Assembly (NCBI GenBank): GCA_964514235.1
Contig: CAZEPV010000001.1
Coordinates: 132,180 to 196,179, forward strand
Reading direction: 5' to 3'
DNA length: 64,000 nt
Source: JAAYRQ01 sp035647235
GTDB taxonomy: Bacteria; Bacillota; Syntrophomonadia; Syntrophomonadales; Syntrophomonadaceae
In this document: in pieces, positions 50,559-59,491 of the stretch
Layout of the letters: every line of letters begins with the position of its first letter
Numbering within the stretch: position 1 is the stretch's first letter
Translations under genes and position numbers: made by a program
Notes under the pieces: generated by a model
The model's input: the letters and a program-made list of their open reading frames with translations, nothing else
What the model was told of the DNA's origin: nothing
Database searches by the model: none

Positions 50559-50895
50559 TTTCCCATACTTCTTATTCCTCTACCATAATCGGGTAGGGGG
50601 CATATCTCCCAAGTAGTTTAGATCATATAATAATTGATTATAAAAAGGCATAATCGCAAAATACGACTATGCCTTAGTTTTAATTATCCTTTTGAACGTC
50701 CCCAGTAAATATCTTATTTCCGTTCAAATTTATCTCAAGTTCTAATCAAGGTGGATAGTGCAGAAAAATTCTTGTTTTTTCAAAATAAAGTTGCTAACCC
50801 ACCATTTTGATGAGCTGTTTTATCAGCTAAATTAAAAATAAACAAGAGGTGAGTGGTCATCCCAACTACCTAGCTGATTAGATCTAAGATCTAAA
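50559..50895. other. intergenic region between convergent pyk and crotonase genes
   Basis: About 340 bases. It holds the hairpin at 50645-50682 and a second, looser inverted repeat (TTTGAACG at 50691-50698 with CGTTCAAA at 50721-50728). No gene is supported. Confidence 0.5.
50645..50682. terminator. hairpin between pyk and the minus-strand crotonase operon
   Basis: AAGGCATA (50645-50652) pairs with TATGCCTT (50668-50675), with an inner TCG/CGA pair. T's follow on the plus strand and A's precede, so it could serve both directions. Confidence 0.6.
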
Positions 50896-51693
50896 TTATT
50901 TCCCCTTGAAGTCAGCTCTTCTATTTTCTAGGAAGGCTTGCATACCTTCTTTTTGGTCCTCAGAGGAGAACAACATTGACCAAGCCAATTGTTCTAAACG
51001 GCTACCTGATTTAATATCAGTATTCATGCTCATATTTACAGCATTTTTCGCTTCTCTTAATGCCAATGGAGATTTTCTCGCAATTCTTCTGGCAAATTTT
51101 TTCGCTGTATCCATAACTTCATCTGCAGGAACAACCATATTAACTAAACCGATTTTTTCTGCCGTAGCAGCATCGAAGAAATCGCCAGTAAATATGTATT
51201 GCTTAGCTAAACAAATGGAAGCACTACGTGGGAATCTTTGGGTTCCACCTGCACCTGGGAAAATACCCAAATTGATTTCTGGTAAACCTAAAGTAGCATT
51301 ATCGGCAACTATACGAATATCCGAAGCCATAACCATTTCAAGTCCGCCACCTAAAGCTAAACCATTAACTGCAGCAATTATAGGCTTATGGTTATCTTCC
51401 ATCATGAATACAGTTTTGTGGACCATATCCAAGAAGTTCCTAGCTTCAAATGAATTATATCCTGCAACAGCTCTTATGTCTGCACCCGCGGCAAAAGCAT
51501 TTTCATTACCGCAAACAATAATAGCTCTGACCTCGGGGTCGTCATTCATAGCACTAAGTGCTTCATAGGAATCGTAGAGCAATTGCATATTTACAGCGTT
51601 AAATGCTTTAGGACGATTCATCTGTAGTATCCCGATATTAGGATCTTCAAAACTAACTATGATAGTTTCGAATTCTTTTTCTCTATAAGACAT
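50896..51693 (-). CDS. crt: enoyl-CoA hydratase (crotonase)
   Basis: This 265-residue hydratase has both catalytic glutamates: GGGLEMVMASD and GLPEINLGIFPGAGGTQR. The oxyanion motif is NAFAAGADIRAV. It lies 35 bases downstream of hbd on the same strand, so the pair would interconvert crotonyl-CoA, 3-hydroxybutyryl-CoA and acetoacetyl-CoA. It is closely related to the crotonase at 15686-16483, especially in the C-terminal half, but differs at many synonymous sites. Confidence 0.93.
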   Translation of the reverse strand: MSYREKEFETIIVSFEDPNIGILQMNRPKAFNAVNMQLLYDSYEALSAMNDDPEVRAIIVCGNENAFAAGADIRAVAGYNSFEARNFLDMVHKTVFMMEDNHKPIIAAVNGLALGGGLEMVMASDIRIVADNATLGLPEINLGIFPGAGGTQRFPRSASICLAKQYIFTGDFFDAATAEKIGLVNMVVPADEVMDTAKKFARRIARKSPLALREAKNAVNMSMNTDIKSGSRLEQLAWSMLFSSEDQKEGMQAFLENRRADFKGK

Positions 51694-51728
51694 AATACAC
51701 CCTCCTAATATAATTTACGCATAGTAAA

Positions 51729-52586
51729 TTATTTTTTACTATAATCGTAGAAACCTTTACCAGTTTTTCTCCCTAACCAGCCAGCCCGAACCATTTGTTT
51801 CAACAATCCAGCTGGACGGTATTTTGGGTCTCCAGTTTCACTATATAAAACGTTACATACTTCCAATCCAACATCAACCCCTACTAAATCACATAAAGTG
51901 AAAGGACCCATGGGCCAGCCAGCACCAAGTTTCATGGCCTTATCGATATCCTCGATAGTCGCCAAACCTTCCATAGCGATAAAAGCAGCTTCGTTCATAC
52001 TTGGGATTAGAATTCTATTAACAACAAAACCAGGACCTTCTTTAACTTTAATAGGTTTTTTGCCTATAGCCTCTGAAAGTTGCATTACAATATCGATAGT
52101 TTCCTCTGAAGTCTGTAAAGCTGGGATAACTTCGATAAGTGCCATAACCATAGCTGGGTTAAAGAAGTGCATTCCTATAACTTTTTCTGGTTTAGGATAA
52201 GCAGCAGCTATTTCTGTAATGGAAAGAGAAGAAGTGTTTGTTGCCACGATTATTTCGGGTTTTAAAATTTCACCTAATTTTGCATAAAGTTCCTTTTTAA
52301 TGGCCATGTTTTCTACCACAGTTTCAATAATAAAATCTGTTTCAGCAATATCAGATAAATTAGCAGTAATAGTAATATTGCTTAGAACAAAATCTTTGGC
52401 ACCGGTTGGGGCTTGTCCCTTTTCTTCAGCTCTGGCTAGGCCTTTTTCAATTCTGACTAGAGTTCTTTCCACGATTTCTTGTTTAATATCGTATAAGACA
52501 ACTTTTTTACCTGCACCAGCAACGGTCCAAGCAATTCCCATTCCCATTGTACCGGCACCTAAGACTGCGATTTTATTAATTTCCAT
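51729..52586 (-). CDS. hbd: 3-hydroxybutyryl-CoA dehydrogenase
   Basis: This is a 285-residue NAD(P)-dependent 3-hydroxyacyl-CoA dehydrogenase. The N-terminal Rossmann motif is INKIAVLGAGTMGMGIAW. The catalytic His is in GMHFFNPAMVM (about 140), with NTSSLSI before. The C-terminal domain has GPGFVVNRILIPSMNEA and GAGWPMGPFTLCDLVGVDV. It is first in an operon with crt. GGGGGAGC precedes ATG. It fits butyrate synthesis or syntrophic butyrate oxidation. Confidence 0.96.
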   Translation of the reverse strand: MEINKIAVLGAGTMGMGIAWTVAGAGKKVVLYDIKQEIVERTLVRIEKGLARAEEKGQAPTGAKDFVLSNITITANLSDIAETDFIIETVVENMAIKKELYAKLGEILKPEIIVATNTSSLSITEIAAAYPKPEKVIGMHFFNPAMVMALIEVIPALQTSEETIDIVMQLSEAIGKKPIKVKEGPGFVVNRILIPSMNEAAFIAMEGLATIEDIDKAMKLGAGWPMGPFTLCDLVGVDVGLEVCNVLYSETGDPKYRPAGLLKQMVRAGWLGRKTGKGFYDYSKK

Positions 52587-52814
52587 TATTTCAGCTCCCC
52601 CTATTATTATTTTTATTAAAGCCTTCGGTTAATAGAAACTAATCAATTTCTTTTCTCACCCCCTTATTTAATTATTACTATAGCTGTTTGGCTATAAAAC
52701 CTTAATTTACCACATCCAGTATTAGAATATGATAAGCTAAGTGTTCTTATCCATTAAAAAATAAAATACAGAAAGTTCCCCTTTTACTAATGATAGCATA
52801 TTGGACATTTTAAG

Positions 52815-53387
52815 TTAATTTAAGTTCCATTTAAAATTCAATTTATGGAAACTCATGGACTGGGGATTTCTTTCAAGTCTAATTTGTTCAATTATAATGT
52901 CTAGAGTCCAGGAATCTAATTCACCAGTAGGCTCTAGCAAGTGTTCTTTTTGAAAGTTTAATATATAGTTATTATGGTCGCTACAATTTATCATACCCAA
53001 GGCACAGAGCATTTCTAGGATTTGTCCTTGTTCATGTTGTGATAGGGGTTCATTAGGGGCTTTATTTCCTGGTGTAGTTTTAGGGGTGATTTTAGCTTCT
53101 GTTTGGTGAGCTTTCTTAATATCTTCGAGTTGTCTCAAGATATCATCGGTTAAATCGGGGTCTGGTGTAGCTTTAGGAATATTATTAACATCTAGGTCCT
53201 TGTTTTCGATAATGTTTTCTAGGCCAGATAAATTGCCTACTATATTATCTACACTAGTATTAGCCACCTGGTTTTGTTTAACTTGGGCAGTTATAAAATC
53301 GAAATTGCTAGCTATGGCGATTGTTGAACCAGTAATTACTGCAGCAGCAATTATTAAAATAATAAATATAAAGTTAGTTCCTCTCAC
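52815..53387 (-). CDS. hypothetical anchored protein with peptidoglycan-binding-like C-terminus
   Basis: This 190-residue protein has an N-terminal signal-anchor (FIFIILIIAAAVITGSTIAI). A Asn/Asp/Thr/Pro-rich linker follows. The C-terminal part (EQGQILEMLCALGMINCSDH, then NFQKEHLLEPTGELDSWTLD) resembles a PG_binding_1 repeat: helix-rich, with FQ-x(7)-TG-x-LD-x(2)-T. Its location is the outer face of the membrane. GTG 53387 lies nine bases after GGGAGG. Target and partner are unknown. Confidence 0.6.
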   Translation of the reverse strand: MRGTNFIFIILIIAAAVITGSTIAIASNFDFITAQVKQNQVANTSVDNIVGNLSGLENIIENKDLDVNNIPKATPDPDLTDDILRQLEDIKKAHQTEAKITPKTTPGNKAPNEPLSQHEQGQILEMLCALGMINCSDHNNYILNFQKEHLLEPTGELDSWTLDIIIEQIRLERNPQSMSFHKLNFKWNLN

Positions 53388-53457
53388 ATTTTTTACCTCC
53401 CATATCTAACATATCTAGTATATACAATTTTAAAAGGTTAAGTAAATTATTGCAATT

Positions 53458-53498
53458 AAAAAAGGCATCAAAGGTGAGTTATAACGCAATGATGCCTT
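53458..53498 (-). terminator. terminator after the Mop-domain gene (minus strand)
   Basis: AAGGCATCA (53462-53470) pairs with TGATGCCTT (53490-53498). On the minus strand the stem runs into a T tract. Confidence 0.75.
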
Positions 53499-53520
53499 AT
53501 ATCATAATATATTAATACTC

Positions 53521-53730
53521 CTAGTTATTTTTAACTATGCTCACATCTGTAGAATTAAACATGGCAAATACTTCTTCACCTTCGTCAAGACTAAGGGCAT
53601 CAAGGGCATTAGCGGTAATAGTAGCATAAACAGGATAATCCCCAATATCTATTACTATCTCAGCCATGTCAGCCCCCTTTTTAACACTTATAATTTTGCC
53701 TATTAATTTATTTGGTTCACTAATTCTCAT
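53521..53730 (-). CDS. TOBE/Mop domain molybdopterin- or molybdate-binding protein
   Basis: This is a 69-residue single Mop/TOBE domain: RISEPNKLIGKIISVKKGAD, then EIVIDIG and VYATITANALDALSLDEGEE. Such stand-alone proteins (molbindins) bind molybdate or tungstate as small rings. A GGAGGCAC site is upstream of ATG. No mod transporter genes are nearby. The monomer probably assembles into a hexamer. Confidence 0.75.
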   Translation of the reverse strand: MRISEPNKLIGKIISVKKGADMAEIVIDIGDYPVYATITANALDALSLDEGEEVFAMFNSTDVSIVKNN

Positions 53731-53810
53731 GCTAGTGCCTCCTTTTATAATAGGTTATCCTTTTATATGAAAGTTTATAAATTTGATTTTTTTCGCAGAA
53801 TAAATAAAAA

Positions 53811-53837
53811 TAAAAAAGTAGTCCCTTAGGAACTACT
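53811..53837 (-). terminator. terminator downstream of tRNA-Leu(CAA)
   Basis: On the minus strand AGTAGTTCC pairs with GGGACTACT (one G-T pair), followed by six T's. It lies 15 bases after the tRNA 3' end. Confidence 0.8.
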
Positions 53838-53851
53838 AATAAACTAATAAA

Positions 53852-53936
53852 TGGTGCCCAAGGTGAGAGTCGAACTCACACGTTCAAAGAACGCCGCATT
53901 TTGAGTGCGGTGCGTCTGCCATTCCGCCACTCGGGC
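53852..53936 (-). tRNA. tRNA-Leu (anticodon CAA)
   Basis: The 85-base minus-strand gene has a 7-bp acceptor stem (GCCCGAG with CTTGGGC), a long variable arm, a TTCGACTC T-loop, an anticodon loop CTCAAAA giving CAA, and an encoded CCA. A strong promoter is just upstream and a terminator just downstream. Confidence 0.92.
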
Positions 53937-53967
53937 TAGTTAATATGTTGATTATAATGTATTCTCA

Positions 53968-53996
53968 ATTATAATTTCGTAATGGCTTAATGTCAA
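53968..53996 (-). promoter_or_regulatory. promoter of tRNA-Leu(CAA)
   Basis: On the minus strand TTGACA and TATAAT are separated by 17 bp. Both hexamers match the sigma-A consensus exactly. Confidence 0.88.
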
Positions 53997-54164
53997 GCCG
54001 TTTGCTCGGGCAGTTTTGGGGTAAATATTTTTAGCTAGGCAAAGTTTTACAAGAGGATTTCACTTAACTTATAACGAAATTAACAGTATTTTGTATTTGG
54101 TTTTGTAACTAAATATATGTTATTCTTATCAAGCCAACACTTTTGAAGTGAGGGAGAATTGCTA

Positions 54165-54746
54165 ATGGAATTAGACGAACGACTAGTAAAGGAAAGTTTG
54201 CAGGGTGATAAGGCAGCCTTTGAAGAGCTAGTTTTTCAATATCAAAATAAAATATATGCCCTTTCCTACAGATATATGGGAAATGAGCAAGATGCATATG
54301 ACATGACACAGGAAGCTTTTTTAAAGGCATACCGTTCTTTACGTACTTTTAAAGGTGATTCCAGCTTCGGTACCTGGATGTATAGGGTAGCCACTAATGT
54401 TTGTTTAGATGAATTACGGCGCAGAAAGCGACGAATAGTAGCATTTTCACTTGATGAACCACTGGCAACTCAGGAAGGGGACGAACTAGGGAAGGAGATA
54501 CCTGATAACTCACTAACTCCAGATTTAATATATGAACAAAAAGAATTATCCGAATACATACAAAGCCAACTAAATGAATTAAAATCTGAACATAAAACTG
54601 TAATCATCTTACGTGACATTATGGGATTAACCTATGAAGAAATGGCTGGAGTATTAGACGTATCCTTGGGTACTGTAAAGTCAAGGTTAAGTCGGGCTAG
54701 AATTTCATTAAGAAAAAAGTTAGGAGATAGGGAACTTTTACCTTAG
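54165..54746 (+). CDS. ECF-type RNA polymerase sigma factor
   Basis: This is a 193-residue sigma-70 ECF factor (SigW/RpoE-like). Region 2 is FEELVFQYQNKIYALSYRYM then DAYDMTQEAFLKAYRSL. Region 4 is LNELKSEHKTVIILRDIMGL then TYEEMAGVLDVSLGTVKSRL, with a HTH. ATG 54165 was chosen because GAGGGAG lies 10 bases upstream; TTG at 54159 is too close to it. The next gene is the cognate anti-sigma factor, 34 bases on. Trigger unknown; envelope stress is common for this type. Confidence 0.94.
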   Translation: MELDERLVKESLQGDKAAFEELVFQYQNKIYALSYRYMGNEQDAYDMTQEAFLKAYRSLRTFKGDSSFGTWMYRVATNVCLDELRRRKRRIVAFSLDEPLATQEGDELGKEIPDNSLTPDLIYEQKELSEYIQSQLNELKSEHKTVIILRDIMGLTYEEMAGVLDVSLGTVKSRLSRARISLRKKLGDRELLP

Positions 54747-54780
54747 TCTGCCCGTCTTAATATACGAGGAGGACGGTACT

Positions 54781-55839
54781 ATGAAATGTGAGCATATTAT
54801 TGAATTATTATCACCTTATATTGATCACATGACTAACTCAAAAGAAAATATACTCATAGATGCTCATTTGGCAGAGTGCCCTGAATGTCGTCGTGAATTA
54901 GAGTACCTTAAATTGCTCACTGCCACTTTAGCTAATATGGAGCAACCCCAAATTCCAGAACATTTTAGGGAAGATTTTCATAAGTGCTTAATAGAGGAAA
55001 AGACTGTATTCTTTGCTCCCAGAGAATACAAACGCCCCAAAAGGTCGGGCTGGATAGCAGCGGGCTTGGCAGGGGTAGCTTTAACTATTGGCATATATAT
55101 TAGCAGTATATTACCCATAGGTTCTTTTATTGCTACATTCGAAGGTGAAGATGACGAAAGGGAAAGACCTAAACTAGCTATTGAAGAAATTATTAGGTCC
55201 ATTACGGGCAAAAACATAGAGAATAATCGGCCTGCACCAGAAGTAAATCTTGCTGAAAAAGATATATCCGGGAATGAAGTGCATAATGGGATTGAGGGTG
55301 ATGAATTAAACCAGGAATCCCCAGAGCAAAAGGACAATATTGAAGGCGAAAGACCACCTATTCTACCTAGATTTACTGAGGAATATGTTACTAAGGCTAA
55401 AGTTCCTGATATGGATCAAGCTATAAATAAAGTTATACAAATAGCTGAAGCTAATAAGGTTGAACATAAACTTTTGCCCAATACGACTAACATACAAGCT
55501 ATGTCTACCACTAATTCCAAAGAAGTAAATTTAAAAGTGGACAAGAAGAAGGCCCCAGCTATAATCAAGCAACTAGAAGGGGTGGGGAAGGTAAGTGCCC
55601 CCGTGCAAAGTGAAATTGAAATAACAAAAGAATATTCAGATATCGAGGAACAAATTTTCGTTACTGATAAGTTAATCGAGGATCTGGAAAATCAAGATAA
55701 ATTAAATGAAGCAAAAACCAAGGAACTAGAGGAATTAAAGTTACACTTACAAGAAAACCAAAGTAAAAAGAAACAACTGGATGAAAAAATTAATACAGTA
55801 ACTATAAAAATTGTTATAGAAGAGGAAGTTAAACCATAA
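54781..55839 (+). CDS. anti-sigma factor (zf-HC2) with DUF4349-like C-terminal domain
   Basis: This 352-residue membrane protein has an N-terminal zinc finger MKCEHIIELLSPYIDHMTNS, then HLAECPECRRELEYLKLL, with the H-x3-C-x2-C motif that binds a sigma factor. One transmembrane helix (IAAGLAGVALTIGIYISSIL) lies at about 85-105. The outer part is a disordered Glu/Asn-rich stretch, then a domain ending in coiled coil and VTIKIVIEEE. The D-I-E-E-Q and TVTIKI pattern resembles DUF4349. It would hold the ECF factor at the membrane until a signal triggers release. Confidence 0.85.
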   Translation: MKCEHIIELLSPYIDHMTNSKENILIDAHLAECPECRRELEYLKLLTATLANMEQPQIPEHFREDFHKCLIEEKTVFFAPREYKRPKRSGWIAAGLAGVALTIGIYISSILPIGSFIATFEGEDDERERPKLAIEEIIRSITGKNIENNRPAPEVNLAEKDISGNEVHNGIEGDELNQESPEQKDNIEGERPPILPRFTEEYVTKAKVPDMDQAINKVIQIAEANKVEHKLLPNTTNIQAMSTTNSKEVNLKVDKKKAPAIIKQLEGVGKVSAPVQSEIEITKEYSDIEEQIFVTDKLIEDLENQDKLNEAKTKELEELKLHLQENQSKKKQLDEKINTVTIKIVIEEEVKP

Positions 55840-55843
55840 TATT

Positions 55844-55874
55844 AAAAAGCAGGCCGAAAAGGCCTGCTTTTTAA
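55844..55874 (+). terminator. terminator of the sigma/anti-sigma operon
   Basis: A 12-bp perfect stem AAAAAGCAGGCC / GGCCTGCTTTTT with a GAAAA loop. Confidence 0.92.
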
Positions 55875-55883
55875 TTGGTTTTC

Positions 55884-55917
55884 AAAATACCAATCTAAGG
55901 AGATTGGTATTTTTCTA
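55884..55917 (+). terminator. second hairpin, upstream of polA
   Basis: A perfect 13-bp stem (55884-55896 with 55901-55913) with an AAGG loop, followed by T's. It directly follows the first terminator, making a tandem pair. Confidence 0.75.
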
Positions 55918-55975
55918 TTATTATATAGCAAATACTATTATAATAAAGAAGATTGGAAAATTAAGAGGTGACATA

Positions 55976-58594
55976 ATGTCTAAAAACAAATTGATGCTTA
56001 TTGATGGGAATAGTTTATTGTATAGGGCTTTTTATGCTCTACCACTATTACATAATAGTGAAGGTATATATACTAATGGGGTCTATGGTTTTTTAACTAT
56101 GTTTAATCGTATTACTGCAGAGGAAAAGCCTAGCCATATTTTAGTCGCTTTTGATAAAGGTAGAAAAACATTCCGCAACGAAATTTATCCAGATTATAAA
56201 GCTAACCGCTCGTCCCCCCCAGATGAATTGAGGGGACAATTTCAGCTACTCCGCAATGTACTAGAAGCTTTAAATGTTAATTATGTTGAATTGGCTAATT
56301 ATGAAGCTGATGATTTAATCGGTACTTTTAGTCAATTAGCTAGTAGGGATAATTATGAAACTATAATCGTAACCGGCGATAATGACGCCCTGCAACTTGT
56401 ATCTGACCAAGTATCGGTCTTAATAACCAAAAAAGGTATAAGCGAGACCCAATTATATAAACCTAATGAGGTCATGGAACAATGGGAAGTGACCCCTGGG
56501 CAAATGATAGAAGTAAAAGCCTTAATGGGGGACAAGTCAGATAATATTCCAGGGGTACCAGGAGTCGGAATTAAAACAGCTATAAAATTAATCAAGGAAT
56601 TTGGCCACCTAGAAAATATTTATGAAAATTTAGATAAGGTCAAAGGCAAAAAATTAAAGGAAAGGTTGCTAGAACATAAGGAGCAAGCCTTTTTAAGCCG
56701 CAAGCTATCGATTATAGAAAAAAACATCACCCTAGATAATAATCTAGAGGATTTCATAGTAAAGAACCCAAATTATGAAGCCCTAATTCCCCTTTATAAA
56801 AAACTTGAATTTAATAATTTCTTAAAATTAATAGAGGAAGGAAAAGTGGAAAAATCCGAGGAAGAACCACAAATTACCCCTGAAGTAGATATTAAGGCCC
56901 TAATGAACGAAAATGATTTATTAAATTTAATAGAAAAAATAAAGGTGGCAAAAAAATTTTCCTTCTTATTTGCCTGCGATTATCACCATCCTATGTGGTC
57001 TAATTTGCAGGGGATTTATTTTAAGGTAAAAGATAAAACTTATTATTTAAAAACAGATGAAATAGATAATCAATTAAATATACTTCAGGAAATATTAGAA
57101 TCCGACTTAATAAAAAAGTATACCCATAATGCTAAATTCGCCCAAGTAGTTTTATTAAGACACAACATTAAATTAGCGGGGCTCGAAGGTGATACTTTAT
57201 TATTAGCTTATGTTGACAATCCCGCATTTGCAGGTGAAGAACTAAGTGATTTATTTTCTAAATATATGGATATGAAAGTAGCTGCAGATAACTTAGCTTT
57301 AAAAATAGGATTTATAGACGATCTGCATGCTATAATATTAAAAAATATTTCCGCGGATCTAGAAAAACTATATGTGGAAGTCGAACTACCCCTATCTAAT
57401 GTCTTGGGTTATATGGAGTATTATGGAGTGAAAGTAGATAAAGGGATCTTAAACCACATTTCAGCTGAGTTAGGTGATGGAATAGAAGTAGCAGAGAAAA
57501 GCATATACGATTTAGCTGGTTCCAAGTTCAATATTAATTCCCCCAAACAGCTAGGCCAAGTTCTTTTTGAGGATTTGGGCCTACGGGTTATCAAGAAAAC
57601 TAAAACGGGCTATGGCACTGGGGTGGAGGTCCTTGAGCAGCTTTTGGATGAACATCCGATTATTACTTATATCCTAAGCTATCGCCAATTAGCAAAATTA
57701 AAATCAACCTATGTTGATTCCTTAACCGAGCTTATACATCCAGATACAGATCGAATTCATACCATATTCAAACAAGCCCAAACAGCTACAGGTAGATTAT
57801 CTAGTGTAGAACCTAATCTGCAAAACATACCGATTAAGATGGAGGAAGGGCGTAGAATAAGGAAAGCCTTTACTATCCAAGCTGAACCTAATGTGATAGT
57901 TTCAGCCGATTATTCCCAGATAGATTTAAGGTCCCTAGCCCATATTAGCGGTGATGAAGTCTTAATTGATACCTTTAAAAAAGGGATAGATATCCACACA
58001 TTAACCGCTTCCCAAATCTTCCATATAAATTTGGATCAAGTCGATGAGGAATTGCGTTACAGAGCCAAGGCGGTTAATTTCGGTATTATTTATGGGATTA
58101 GTGATTTTGGCCTAGCCCGCGATACTGGTGTCAGCAGGGCAGAAGCAGGAAGATATATTGAAAATTACCTGGATACTTATCCAGGGGTCAGAAAATATAT
58201 GGACGATATTGTGGAATTCGGGCGCCAGCACGGTTATGTAGAAACCCTATTAAAACGGAGAAGATATTTACCAGAATTAAAGGCTAGAAACAAAATGGTG
58301 CAAGCATATGGTAGGCGCATGGCCTTAAATACACCGATTCAGGGGACTTCGGCCGATATCATTAAAATAGCCATGATTAACATCTTTACAGAACTTAATA
58401 AAGGCAATTTAAAAGCCAAAATGCTCCTACAAGTACATGATGATTTAATTTTGGAATTACCCCGTAATGAACTAGAGGAAGTGTGTACTATAATTAAGGA
58501 TAAGATGGAAAATGCCATAGTACTTAAAGTTCCCTTAGAAGTATCAATTAAAAGTGGTGTAAATTGGTATGATTTAAAACCAATAAGTTTTTAG
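55976..58594 (+). CDS. polA: DNA polymerase I
   Basis: This is an 872-residue family A polymerase. The 5'-3' exonuclease domain starts MSKNKLMLIDGNSLLYRAFY and includes YEADDLIGT and GVPGVGIKTA. The 3'-5' exonuclease region is degenerate: the D-x-E motif is ACDYHHP, so proofreading is probably absent. The polymerase part has TATGRLSSVEPNLQNIPIK, VSADYSQIDLRSLAHISGDE, RYRAKAVNFGIIYGIS and LLQVHDDLILELP. ATG 55976 follows AAGAGGTGA. It is first in a polA-mutM-ytaF-coaE string like that of bacilli. Confidence 0.96.
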   Translation: MSKNKLMLIDGNSLLYRAFYALPLLHNSEGIYTNGVYGFLTMFNRITAEEKPSHILVAFDKGRKTFRNEIYPDYKANRSSPPDELRGQFQLLRNVLEALNVNYVELANYEADDLIGTFSQLASRDNYETIIVTGDNDALQLVSDQVSVLITKKGISETQLYKPNEVMEQWEVTPGQMIEVKALMGDKSDNIPGVPGVGIKTAIKLIKEFGHLENIYENLDKVKGKKLKERLLEHKEQAFLSRKLSIIEKNITLDNNLEDFIVKNPNYEALIPLYKKLEFNNFLKLIEEGKVEKSEEEPQITPEVDIKALMNENDLLNLIEKIKVAKKFSFLFACDYHHPMWSNLQGIYFKVKDKTYYLKTDEIDNQLNILQEILESDLIKKYTHNAKFAQVVLLRHNIKLAGLEGDTLLLAYVDNPAFAGEELSDLFSKYMDMKVAADNLALKIGFIDDLHAIILKNISADLEKLYVEVELPLSNVLGYMEYYGVKVDKGILNHISAELGDGIEVAEKSIYDLAGSKFNINSPKQLGQVLFEDLGLRVIKKTKTGYGTGVEVLEQLLDEHPIITYILSYRQLAKLKSTYVDSLTELIHPDTDRIHTIFKQAQTATGRLSSVEPNLQNIPIKMEEGRRIRKAFTIQAEPNVIVSADYSQIDLRSLAHISGDEVLIDTFKKGIDIHTLTASQIFHINLDQVDEELRYRAKAVNFGIIYGISDFGLARDTGVSRAEAGRYIENYLDTYPGVRKYMDDIVEFGRQHGYVETLLKRRRYLPELKARNKMVQAYGRRMALNTPIQGTSADIIKIAMINIFTELNKGNLKAKMLLQVHDDLILELPRNELEEVCTIIKDKMENAIVLKVPLEVSIKSGVNWYDLKPISF

Positions 58595-58605
58595 GAGGTT
58601 CCCAG

Positions 58606-59412
58606 TTGCCTGAATTACCAGAAGTAGAAACGATAAAGAGAAATCTAGCCGCCAACTTAGGGGCAAAAATAATAAAAATAGACATAAACCGCCAAGATAT
58701 TATAAGAAGGCAGGACTACCAATTAAATAAAATAATCAATCGGGATATTGACAAGATTTGGCGTAGGGGAAAATACTTAATAATTTCCTCCTCTTCTGAA
58801 CTAAATATAGTATTCCATCTGGGTATGAGTGGTAGATTTTATATTTTAGATGATAAAGATGAAGCTAAAGAGCCCCATATCCATGTTATAATTTATTTGG
58901 ATAATCAAAAAAAACTAATTTACCAGGATACCCGAAGGTTTGGGGGAGTTTGGTTGATTAAAGATACGGCTTCATTTTTTGCCAAGTTAGGGCTAGAGCC
59001 CCTATCCTCCAAGTTCACTCCAGGTTATTTGTATGAAATATCTCGGGGGCGTAGGATCGCTATAAAATCTCTACTTTTAAATCAACACTTAATAGCAGGA
59101 ATAGGTAATATCTATGCAGATGAAGCACTTTTTAAAGCTAAAATCAGACCGGACAAAAGTGCAGGCTTATTAACCCAAGAAGAAACGGTTAAACTATGTT
59201 TAGCTATAAAGAATGTTTTGAAAAATAGTATTAAAGAGCGAGGGACAACATTTCGGGATTTTAGGGATGGATATAATGAAATCGGTAATTTCCAAAATTC
59301 GCTCCAGGTTTATGGTAAAACTAATGCCAAATGTCCCTTTTGTGAAACTAGACTCACAAAAAAAGTTATTGGGGGGCGAAGTAGTCACTTTTGTAGTAAT
59401 TGCCAGCTATAA
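58606..59412 (+). CDS. mutM: formamidopyrimidine-DNA glycosylase
   Basis: This 268-residue enzyme removes oxidised purines such as 8-oxoguanine. The N-terminal catalytic PELPEVETIKRNL (Pro1 and Glu2), the helix-two-turn-helix with LLLNQHLIAGIGNIYADEAL, and the C-terminal zinc finger CPFCETRLTKKVIGGRSSHF with CSNC are all present. The start codon is TTG at 58606, after GGAGG. It is 11 bases after polA, so co-transcription is likely. Confidence 0.96.
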   Translation: MPELPEVETIKRNLAANLGAKIIKIDINRQDIIRRQDYQLNKIINRDIDKIWRRGKYLIISSSSELNIVFHLGMSGRFYILDDKDEAKEPHIHVIIYLDNQKKLIYQDTRRFGGVWLIKDTASFFAKLGLEPLSSKFTPGYLYEISRGRRIAIKSLLLNQHLIAGIGNIYADEALFKAKIRPDKSAGLLTQEETVKLCLAIKNVLKNSIKERGTTFRDFRDGYNEIGNFQNSLQVYGKTNAKCPFCETRLTKKVIGGRSSHFCSNCQL

Positions 59413-59491
59413 CTGAGCCTAAGACTAATCACAAACTTTTTCCCTTTTCCATATAGTAGGCATATACCTACTGATTGGAGGGGGGCTAGTT

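Noticed and set aside
50691..50728. Inverted repeat TTTGAACG...CGTTCAAA as an operator
   Set aside because: The arms are 8 bp with a 22-base spacer and there is no nearby promoter. It is noted only within the intergenic entry.
50906..51568. Plus-strand ORF of 220 codons opposite the crotonase gene
   Set aside because: Long antisense frame across a clear hydratase. No ribosome site or family.
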